A stretch of DNA of 64,000 nt from CAWAND01 sp963727915 (lineage in GTDB: Bacteria > Chloroflexota > Anaerolineae > Anaerolineales > E44-bin32), in the NCBI GenBank assembly GCA_963727915.1, contig CAVSID010000001.1:1-64000 (forward strand). Direction: 5' to 3'. The notes beneath the pieces were generated by a model. The model had not been told where the DNA came from. It did no database searches and saw only the letters and a list, made by a program, of their open reading frames with translations. Below, one piece after another: positions 17,856 through 25,539 of the stretch; position 1 is the stretch's first letter, and each line of letters starts with the position of its first letter. A program made the position numbers and the translations under genes.

Positions 17856-18782
17856 TCAGCCGCCGGCACTTGAGCTTGAAGCCGCTTGGGCCGCCCGCAA
17901 ACCTTGGGCCAGGGCCTGTTCCGTCAGAGGCAGCGACACCGCGGGGCCCAGGCGCTCGACAAATGCCAATCGGGCCTTGCTGAAGCTGCCCTCGCTGTCA
18001 GGCCGAAGATAGATATCCATTTCCGATGGCCGCGGGTCGTCGTCATCGGACTGCGGGGCGTGACGAACATGGATCAGAACTGGCCGAGCCTCATCGTCAG
18101 TCTCGAGGCGGCCCACGTACAGTCCCTCACTGGGGCATGCTCGTTCCTCTGAGACGTCCAGGTTGAGAGTCGCGACTTGGGGATTCTGGGACGCCGGGTG
18201 GAACCCACCAAGATCGCCGGGGAGGCTGAAAGGCGCTCCTAGCAAGCGCTCGGCAAGGGCAACGTCGCCATTGCGGAGAGCCTGCCGAATCCGGGTGGAG
18301 CTCACCACATCTCCATCGACAAGCGCCGGCTCGACGACGCGCAATCGGAAACCCCGCTCCCCGGCTACCGACCTCAAGTAGGGGATGTCGCCTTCGCGCC
18401 GATAGCCAAGCGCGAAATCAGGGCCGACCCACAGACCCTTTGGGTTTAGCCGGAGGCAGATCCAATCGAGAAACTCGGCCGCGTGCAGATGCGACAGCTC
18501 AAGGTCGAAACGCTGGTTGATCACGAAATCGACGCCGAGAGCGCCCAGGCGTGCAGCCTTCTCATCAGGTGAACTCAAGTAGAAAGCCGGCTTCCTGCCC
18601 CGCAGCACCACCGAAGGGTGAGGAAAGAAGGAGAGCACAGTAGTGGGAAGCCCCTCAGCCTGCGCGCTTCCCAGCATTTGTCGGATGAGCTCGCGGTGCC
18701 CCATGTGGATGCCATCAAACGAGCCGATCGTCAGCTCGCATGCCTCCACGGAGAGGGCATCGATCGAGTCAACGTGACGCAT
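17856..18782 (-). CDS. ribF: RibF-like FAD synthetase with degenerate riboflavin kinase domain
   Basis: The N-terminal FMN adenylyltransferase domain is clear: LTIGSFDGIHMGHRELI near residue 18 and the SSTRIRQAL motif near 165. The C-terminal region (about 185-300) sits where riboflavin kinase should be, but the usual G-x-x-x-G-x-P-T-A-N signature is missing; the sequence there is PFSLPGDLGGFHPASQNPQV. The length (308 aa) matches normal RibF. So the second activity may be lost or altered. It starts 6 nt after truB and is the last gene of the operon. Confidence 0.82.
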   Translation of the reverse strand: MRHVDSIDALSVEACELTIGSFDGIHMGHRELIRQMLGSAQAEGLPTTVLSFFPHPSVVLRGRKPAFYLSSPDEKAARLGALGVDFVINQRFDLELSHLHAAEFLDWICLRLNPKGLWVGPDFALGYRREGDIPYLRSVAGERGFRLRVVEPALVDGDVVSSTRIRQALRNGDVALAERLLGAPFSLPGDLGGFHPASQNPQVATLNLDVSEERACPSEGLYVGRLETDDEARPVLIHVRHAPQSDDDDPRPSEMDIYLRPDSEGSFSKARLAFVERLGPAVSLPLTEQALAQGLRAAQAASSSSAGG

Positions 18783-18788
18783 AGGGTC

Positions 18789-19667
18789 TCAACTGATGAA
18801 GACTTTCTTTGGCAGCCAGACGTTCTCCTGAGGGTTGCCTTCGAGGATGGCCACTAGAATCCCGCTCGCATCAACCGCCCGAGCCAGGCCCTCGACCGGC
18901 CCACCAGCCGGAACCTGCCGGCCGTGACGCACCAGCTCCATGCCCCCAGAATCGACCTCGACCAGCGGTAGATCCGGGAGCGCATCGACAGCCGGGAGCA
19001 CGTGTTTCGCCCACGAGCCGTCATCGAAGCCTGCCTGCAAATCTTCCAAACTGACCGCCTGTGCCAGCGTGAACATACCCGCCTGGGTGCGCCTGAGGGC
19101 CGCCAGATAGGCCCCGGTCGCCAGGCGTTCACCAAGGTCATTTGCCAGGGAGCGCACGTAGGTACCCGCCGAACATGAGATCTCCAGCGTGAGGTCCGGC
19201 GCTTCATAGGAGACCGGAACGAGGGTGTAGATGGTCACCTGCCTCGGCTCGAGGTCGACATCCTTGCCGGCCCGGGCGAGCTGGTAGGCCTTCTTACCCT
19301 TGAGTTTGATGGCGCTGTAGGCAGGTGGCATTTGTTCCAGCACCCCTGTGAACTCCGGCAGGACCGAACGGATGGCTTCCAAACCTGGTGTCTGCCCTGT
19401 GTCGCGCACGATCTGGCCGTCCCCGTCATAGGTGTCGGTCGAACGGCCGAACCGAACAACGGCTTCATAGCGCTTGGTGCCCGCCGAGAGGTATTCGCTC
19501 AAGCGAGTCGCAGCCCCCAGGCAGAGGACCAGAACGCCTGAGGCGCGTGGATCGAGTGTGCCAGCGTGGCCGACCTTGCGCACGCCGGTGCCTCGCCGGA
19601 CAACATGGACGACACTGTGCGACGTCGGTCCTACCGGCTTATCCACGATGATGAGGCCAAAGTCCAC
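18789..19667 (-). CDS. truB: tRNA pseudouridine-55 synthase TruB
   Basis: TruB makes pseudouridine 55 in the T loop of tRNA. The start is GTG 19667 (LIIVDKPVGPTSHSVV) and the catalytic aspartate is in GHAGTLDPRASGVLVL. Also present are KRYEAVVRFGRSTDTYDGDG and YSAIKLKGKKAYQLAR. The 292-residue frame is intact. It begins 12 nt after nrnA and ends 6 nt before ribF, in the standard operon order. Confidence 0.95.
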   Translation of the reverse strand: MDFGLIIVDKPVGPTSHSVVHVVRRGTGVRKVGHAGTLDPRASGVLVLCLGAATRLSEYLSAGTKRYEAVVRFGRSTDTYDGDGQIVRDTGQTPGLEAIRSVLPEFTGVLEQMPPAYSAIKLKGKKAYQLARAGKDVDLEPRQVTIYTLVPVSYEAPDLTLEISCSAGTYVRSLANDLGERLATGAYLAALRRTQAGMFTLAQAVSLEDLQAGFDDGSWAKHVLPAVDALPDLPLVEVDSGGMELVRHGRQVPAGGPVEGLARAVDASGILVAILEGNPQENVWLPKKVFIS

Positions 19668-19679
19668 GCCTTAGATCCC

Positions 19680-20642
19680 TTACTCGACCGTCTGCAGCAA
19701 GGCCTTGTGGGTGGCATCCAGAACGCGTTTATGGACGTCACCGAGCTCGCCGTCGATCATCGCCCCGGCAGCGGCCGCATGTCCTCCACCGCCGAATTGC
19801 GTCGCCAACCTGGATACATCCAGCCCCGGCTTGGAGCGCCAGCTGATCTTCACCTGCTGGTGGGGTTGCTCGACGAAGACCACCACCACCTGAGCATCCT
19901 CGATGGTGGTCAGCACGTTTACCAGGTCGGCGTCGTCGGCTCCTGGGTAGGCAACCCGGCGCCGATCGGCCAGGCTGAGCGTTGCCCAGATGACCCCGTC
20001 CTGACGCTCCAATTGGGTGAGCCCGGCGCCCCAGTAGCGAGCCGCCACGAAACTCATCCGGGACAGGGCTCGCTCGTAGATGTCCCGCAGCGGCGCACCC
20101 AGTTCGAGCAAGTCAGCGGCAACTCGCAGGCTGGCCGGCGTCACGCTCGACGTCCGGAAGCCGATGGTATCGGTCACCAGGCCGGTCATCAGGCTGGCCA
20201 CCACACTGTCACTCAGGGGAAGACCCATTTCTGGCAGCCATGCGTACAAGATCTCCGTCGTGGCTGCTGCCCGTACATCAACCAGGTTGTAGGCTGCGAA
20301 GTCATCGTTGGTCGGGTGATGGTCGATGTTGACATCGACCGGCCTGGGGAGGTGCTCCAGGGTCAACCCGGTGCGCTCAAAGTCGGAACAATCAACGCAG
20401 ATGAGAATATCCGGGTCATCCGGCAGGCGAGTTTGCACCGTGTCGGCGCCTTCCAGGAATGTGAAGGCGCGCGGGACCCCACCGATGAGCACCGGTGTAG
20501 CAGCCTTGCCGGCAGCCCGCAGCGCCTCGCTCACCGCCAGCAGCGATCCAACCGCATCGCCATCCGGCCGCACGTGAGACAGCACGGCCGGCCGCTGGGC
20601 GGCGCCAAGACGGTCCTTGAGCTCGATGGTGGAAAGGGTCAA
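19680..20642 (-). CDS. nrnA: DHH-family oligoribonuclease/pAp phosphatase NrnA
   Basis: The DHH domain motifs are HVRPDGDAVGS (residue about 23), CVDCSDFER, and the signature NIDHHPTND near 110. The DHHA1 part ends in ATQFGGGGHAAAAGAMI. NrnA degrades short RNA fragments and 3'-phosphoadenosine 5'-phosphate. The stop codon overlaps the position of the rbfA end by 4 nt. Frame intact, 320 aa. Confidence 0.93.
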   Translation of the reverse strand: MTLSTIELKDRLGAAQRPAVLSHVRPDGDAVGSLLAVSEALRAAGKAATPVLIGGVPRAFTFLEGADTVQTRLPDDPDILICVDCSDFERTGLTLEHLPRPVDVNIDHHPTNDDFAAYNLVDVRAAATTEILYAWLPEMGLPLSDSVVASLMTGLVTDTIGFRTSSVTPASLRVAADLLELGAPLRDIYERALSRMSFVAARYWGAGLTQLERQDGVIWATLSLADRRRVAYPGADDADLVNVLTTIEDAQVVVVFVEQPHQQVKISWRSKPGLDVSRLATQFGGGGHAAAAGAMIDGELGDVHKRVLDATHKALLQTVE

Positions 20643-21013
20643 GCCTCGCCCTCAGCAGCCGTGTCATCCTGGCGATGGATTTCGCGCAACAGCTCCTCGA
20701 TGCGCTCGCCGCGGGCCGGGGTGGCATCCCAGCGAAAACGAAACTGCGGAAATGTGCGCAGAGGGATGCGTGCCGCAAGCGCGGTGCGAAGAAAGCCGCG
20801 CGCCCGGCGCAGCGCCTGGAGGACATCGTCTTTGCTGTCCTGGCCATCCAAGGAAGACACGAAGACCGTGGCGAAGGCCAGCTCACGGTCCACGTCAACG
20901 TCCGTGACGGTGACCTTCGTCAGCCGCGGGTCGGCAGCTTCCTTCTGGAGCAGCGCCGCCAGCTCCTCCTGGATCCGCTGGCCGATCTTCTTAGCTCGAG
21001 ACGCGCTTACCAT
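20639..21013 (-). CDS. rbfA: Ribosome-binding factor A
   Basis: RbfA helps mature the 5' end of 16S rRNA. The 124-aa KH-like protein starts MVSASRAKKIGQRIQEELA and contains DPRLTKVTVTDVDVDRELAFA-like core strands and RTFPQFRFRWD. It lies 13 nt after infB and overlaps nrnA by 4 nt. Confidence 0.93.
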   Translation of the reverse strand: MVSASRAKKIGQRIQEELAALLQKEAADPRLTKVTVTDVDVDRELAFATVFVSSLDGQDSKDDVLQALRRARGFLRTALAARIPLRTFPQFRFRWDATPARGERIEELLREIHRQDDTAAEGEA

Positions 21014-21025
21014 CCTGACCTCCTC

Positions 21026-22820
21026 TCAGGCGGTCGGTACCTTCTCTTCGATGAAGCACTCGAGGATATCCCCCACTTCAAAGTCGCTGAAGCCGCGGAG
21101 GTTGACGCCGCATTCGAAGCCTTCCTTGACTTCGCGCACATCATCCTTCTCGTGCTTGAGGGACGACACGGGGCCCTCGGCGACGGTGGCCTCGCCTCGG
21201 ATGACAGCGATGCGGGCATTGCGGCGCAGCTCACCCTGGACCACACGGCAACCGGCGATCTTGCCGACCTTGGTGATGTGGAAAACCGCTCGCACCTCCG
21301 CCCGGCCTAACACGACGCGCTTGGATTCGGGTTCGAGCAAACCCTTGAGTGCTTTCTCAACGTCCTCCGTCAGGCGGTAGATTACGTCATATAGGCGAAC
21401 GTCCACCCCTTCGGCTTCGGCCGCTCTCTGAGCCGCCGTGTCGGCCACGACGTTGAAGCCGATCACCACGGCATCCGAAGCGGCTGCCAGCATCACGTCA
21501 TTCTCGCTGATGTTTCCGGTGCCAGAGTGCAGGACGTTGACCTTGACATCCTCCATCCCCAATGCCTCAATAGAAGAGATGACAGGCTCCAGCGAACCCT
21601 GGACATCCGCCTTGATCACCAGGCGCAGCTCTTGAACTTCGCCAGCCTGAATCGACTCGAAGATCTGCTCCAATGATCGGCCGGGGCGGGCATGAGTCTG
21701 CGCAGCCGCCTGGCTGGCCCCCTCGCGTTCCGCCAGCTCGGCCTTGGCTTCCCGCTCAGATTCCACGACCGTGAAGAGATCGCCGGCGTTGGGGACCTCT
21801 GACAGGCCGAGGACACCGGCTGGCGTCGATGGCAGCGCCTCTTCGACAGGGTTCCCCTGGAAGTCAAACATCGCCCGGATCTTGCCGTAGGTGTCACCTG
21901 CCAAGATCACGTCACCCTGGCGCAAGGGTGCCGTTCTGGACCAGGAGCGTGGCAACTACGCCCCGCGAGTGATCCACCTCGGCTTCGATGACCGTCCCGA
22001 AGACGCTGCCTTCGGGATTAGCGACAATCTGGTTGGCATCAGCCACCAGGAGGATCGCTTCGAGCAGGTCATCGATACCCGTCTTCTCCTTGGCGGAAAC
22101 CGGCACTACCATCGTCTCACCGTCCCAATCATCCGGGACGAGACCGGCGTCGGCCAGCTGCTGCTTGACCCGATCCGGATTGGCATTCGGCCGGTCGACC
22201 TTGTTGAGCGCCACCAGGACAGGCACCTTGGCCGCCCGTGCGTGGGCCAAGGCCTCACGCGTTTGCGGCATGACGCCGTCATCGGCGGCCACCACCAGGA
22301 CGGCGATATCCGCTCCCTGGGCGCCACGGGCGCGCATGGCGGTGAAGGCGGCATGCCCGGGGGTATCCAGGAAGGTGATCGGCCGGTTGTTATGCCGGAT
22401 CTGGTAGGCTGCGATGTGCTGAGTAATCCCCCCGGCCTCGCCTCCGGCCACATCCGTCTGCCGGATGGCGTCCAGCAGCGTGGTCTTGCCGTGATCGACG
22501 TGGCCCAAGATCGTCACCACCGGAGGCCTGGCCACCAAGGATTTTTCAGGTTCCTCTTCGAGCAGCCGTCGCCAGTGTGGGGCTACGCCCTCCTCCTTGA
22601 CCTCCGACTCGGGCGCCTCCATAGGACGCGCCTCGAACCCCATTTCTTCCATCACGATGGCAGCCGTGTCGTAATCGATAAGCTGATTGATGTTGGCCAT
22701 CACGCCGTTGGCCATCAGCTGTTTGATGATATCGATGGGGCTGGCTTCGATTCGCTCCGCCAGATCGCGAACGGTCACAGGATTGGGGATCTCTACGACC
22801 GTGTTTCCATCTTCGCTCAT
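21026..22820 (-). CDS. infB: Translation initiation factor IF-2 (one frameshift)
   Basis: The protein has a short N-terminal IF2_N domain (PNPVTVRDLAERIEASPI) and the G domain with VTILGHVDHGKTTLLDAI, FLDTPGHAAF and ALNKVDRP. The C-terminal part covers domains II-IV (VIKADVQGSLEPVISSIEAL, HSGTGNISENDVMLAAAS). It lacks the long disordered N-terminal extension of proteobacterial IF-2; total about 598 aa. One shift near 21930 is removed if TT is read as T, restoring NGTLRQGDVILAG. ATG 22820 follows GGAGGTGCGTT. Confidence 0.93.
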
Positions 22821-22895
22821 AACGCACCTCCGGCTCCAGCACACCGGCCGCGTCGAGCGAAGGGCCAGCGGGCTAGAAGGCTTTCGAATTTCGCA

Positions 22896-22913
22896 TTGTG
22901 AAAAGTTTCACGT
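22896..22913. promoter_or_regulatory. Rex/CRP-like palindrome, site 3 (inside the nusA operon)
   Basis: TTGTGA-N6-TCACGT lies in the gap between rnpM and infB, 76 bp before the infB start. The last two bases depart from the consensus. A site here could govern an internal infB promoter. Confidence 0.5.
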
Positions 22914-22936
22914 TCAATCGGGCCACGGCGCCAGTC

Positions 22937-23299
22937 TCAGGCATGGCCTTCGCCTGCCAGGGTCTCGAGAGAGGCTCGCAACCGGTCGCGGTCACCCGAA
23001 GTCAGTTCAGTTTTCAGCGCTCGTTCTAGGCCGCCTTTCAGGGCCGCCTCCCAACAGGACGGTTGGTCGTGCACATAAGCGCCGCGTCCTTGCGCCTTTC
23101 CCGTCGGATCAAGCTGCGGTCCCTCCGGCGTGCGCACGATCCGGATCAATGATCGCTTGTCCAGAGTTTGCCGGCACCCCACGCACGTTCTCTGCGGTGC
23201 CCGTCGGCGACGGGCGGGCTGGGGTGTCACGACGAACGGCTTTCCATCGCTCGGCCCGGCCGGATGTCGGCTTCGGCCTAGAAGCTCGAATCTTCCCAT
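22937..23299 (-). CDS. rnpM: YlxR/RnpM family RNA-binding protein
   Basis: The family core is RTCVGCRQTLDKRSLIRIVR followed by GRGAYVH and CWEAALK. RnpM (YlxR) is encoded between nusA and infB in many bacteria and has been reported to bind RNase P RNA. ATG 23299 overlaps the end of nusA by about 22 nt; an internal GTG near 23240 (VTPQPARRRRAPQRTCVG) is an alternative start that would remove a poorly conserved N-terminal extension. Confidence 0.88.
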   Translation of the reverse strand: MGRFELLGRSRHPAGPSDGKPFVVTPQPARRRRAPQRTCVGCRQTLDKRSLIRIVRTPEGPQLDPTGKAQGRGAYVHDQPSCWEAALKGGLERALKTELTSGDRDRLRASLETLAGEGHA

Positions 23300-25229
23300 T
23301 CGTCCTGCCGACGGCTGGGCTTGCGTCGGCGTCGAACAATCACTTCGCCAAGCTCCGGATCGAATTCGACCACCCGGCGGCGCTGCTTGCTCCTGTCCTT
23401 CTCCTCTTGGTCACCTTCGCCATCCTCGTCCAGTTCCTCGAGGTCCTCAAATTCCTCTTCTTCTTCATCCGAGATGCCCAGCTGTTCTTCCACGGCCTCG
23501 AAGACCTTCTCGATCTCGTCCCCCTCCTCGGCTTCGGCCTCGGCTTCCTTCGCCTCGGCCCCGGCCGGGGCGGCCGCAACCCCTTCGACATCTTCGGCGC
23601 CAGCCAGTTCAACTACCTCAGCCATCTCAGCCCCTTCGATAGCTTCGGCTTCAGCCCCCGCCTCGGGGGCTGCCGCCTCGGCTTCAACCAGGACCTCGGC
23701 CTCGGGCGCTGCTTCGGGTTCCGGCTCAGGCACGACATAGGCCACGCCCTCTAGCGTCTCCCGCATCTCGTCGATCGACTTGGGCCCGACACCCTGGAGA
23801 TCTCGGATCGCACCCTCGTCGATGGCCAATTGCTCGAGGACCTGGCCAGCCGTTGCGAAGCCAGCTTCGGTGAGCAGATTGACCACACGGGTTGAAAGCT
23901 CGGTGCCTTCCAACTCTGTCTGGTAGGCGCCTTCGGGAATCTCCGAGCGAACCTCTTCCAGCGCTACTATCCGCGCCTGACGCCTGGCATCGCGGCGGGC
24001 CTGGCCCTCGCCCTGGACGCGATCGACAAAGCCGTTAAGGATCTGGTAGTCCTCTGGCGGAATCGGGCGCCCCTCGGCCTTCTTGGCCAAGATTGAATTC
24101 GACCTTGACCATCGCCTCGGTTTCTTTGGCGCCCATCTCAGCGTATGTCTCGTCGGACTGAAGAATATGCAGCGAATCGCTGGCTGCTTCGGGCAGGCTC
24201 TTGATGTCGATCCGCCAACCCGTCAGCCGGGCGCCGAGCCGGGCGTTTACTCCGGCCCGCCCAATCGCCAGACTCAGTTGATCCTCGGGCACAACCACCA
24301 TGGCGGTCTTACCGCGGTCGGGATCGTCATCCAGGAACACGCCCGACACGCGCGCCGGGCTGAGCGCCTTGGCGATGAATGTGGCTGGATCGGCGTTCCA
24401 CTCGATAACATCAATCTTCTCGTCGTTGAGATCACGCACGATGGACTGGATGCGCACCCCTCGCAGACCGACGCAGGCACCGACCGGATCCACCCCATCG
24501 GCCAGCGCCGCTACGGCCACCTTGGCCCGCTTGCCGGCTTCCCTGGCGATGGCCTTGATCTCAACCAACCCCTGGTTGATCTCAGGCACTTCCATCTCCA
24601 GCAGCCGCCGGAGCATGTTGGGGTGCGTTCGAGAGACGATGATCACCGGGCCGCGCGACGACTTGCGAACCTCGAGCACATACACTCGCACGCGATCCCG
24701 CACCCGGAAGTGCTCGCCCGGGATCTGCTGGTTGCGGGGAAGGATCGCCTCGGCACGTCCCAGGCCAATGGTGACCGCCTGAGGCGTGATCGAATGCACC
24801 GTGCCGTGCACCATCTCGCCTTCGCGCTCGGCAAATTCTGCGTATTGGGCCTCGCGTTCGGCTTCACGCAAACGCTGCAGAATGACCTGTTTGGCGGTCT
24901 GCGCCGCCACCCGTCCGAAGTCTGTGGGGGTCGACTCGACCATGACCATATCGCCGGGTTCGGCCTTTGGCTCGACCTGGCGTGCATCTGTCAGGGCGAC
25001 TTCCGTCTGCTCGTTCTCCACCGAGTTCAACCACTTCCTTCTCGGCGAAGATCTGGACGCCCCCGGTTTCGAGATCCAGCTTGGCTTCGACTCCTTCCGC
25101 GCTGGAGGCGTTTGCCGCCCGGCGGTACGCCGAAATCATGGCGGCCTCCAAGGCCTCCATCACCGTGTCACGAGACAGCCCGAAACGCTCCGTGATCTCG
25201 TTGATCGCCAGTTTGAACTCGCTTTTCAT
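23278..25229 (-). CDS. nusA: Transcription factor NusA with long acidic C-terminal tail (two frameshifts)
   Basis: NusA modulates pausing, termination and antitermination. The N-terminal domain starts MKSEFKLAINEITERFGLSR. The S1 domain (MVHGTVHSITPQAVTIGLG) and KH domains (GACVGLRGVRIQSIVRDLN, AIGRAGVNARLGARLTGWRI) follow. After these a helix-hairpin-helix segment (LTEAGFATAGQVLEQLAIDE) leads into a very acidic Ala/Glu-rich stretch of over 100 residues and a basic end (VRRRRKPSRRQDEW). Shifts lie near 25025 and 24095; the second is repaired if TT is read as T (FNLAKKAEGRP). About 650 aa. No rimP lies upstream. Confidence 0.88.
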
Positions 25230-25251
25230 CTCTCCGTGCTACCCTCGTCCG

Positions 25252-25303
25252 GGCCCCTGCAGGGGCCACATATACGCAGAAAAGTGGGGGAAACCCACTT
25301 TTC
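25252..25303 (-). promoter_or_regulatory. Structured 5' leader of the nusA operon
   Basis: Two elements lie between the promoter and nusA: a perfect 10-bp hairpin at 25279-25303 (GAAAAGTGGG with CCCACTTTTC) whose minus-strand 3' side ends in CTTTTC, and a 16-bp palindrome at 25252-25267 (GGCCCCTG-CAGGGGCC). The first resembles an attenuator, so feedback control of the operon is possible. Confidence 0.5.
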
Positions 25304-25348
25304 GCCGCGGCCGCATATCATCGATAAGTGCTACCAAATAACACATGC

Positions 25349-25377
25349 ATTCTAGCATACTCACCCGAGGCACGCAA
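25349..25377 (-). promoter_or_regulatory. Promoter of the nusA-ribF operon
   Basis: On the minus strand TTGCGT (25377-25372), 17 bp, TAGAAT (25354-25349). The leader to ATG 25229 is about 110 nt, and the start codon follows ACGGAGAG. The region 25230-25539 holds this promoter, the leader hairpins and the gyrA promoter, and no gene. Confidence 0.75.
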
Positions 25378-25462
25378 GACGACGGCCTCGACGTTCCACA
25401 TGAGCACGCCTATCCCGGCCAGTGACCCACGCGATTCCAGATGGCGGGAGTGCGTCTGGGAT

Positions 25463-25491
25463 TTGACGGCCTTGGGGCCACCCCTTATGAT
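25463..25491 (+). promoter_or_regulatory. Promoter of gyrA
   Basis: TTGACG (25463-25468), 17 bp, TATGAT (25486-25491). The leader is about 40 nt and includes a GAGGTGAG ribosome-binding site before ATG 25540. It is divergent from the nusA promoter, with about 85 bp between the -35 boxes. Confidence 0.75.
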
Positions 25492-25539
25492 ACCGCCACC
25501 GACAACGCCCCCTTGAAGCACGCACAATGAGGTGAGTAC

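Noticed and set aside
19566..21380. A 604-codon open frame on the plus strand
   Set aside because: It is antisense to truB, nrnA and rbfA, whose products are clearly conserved; long antisense frames are common in high-GC DNA and this one has no recognisable motif.
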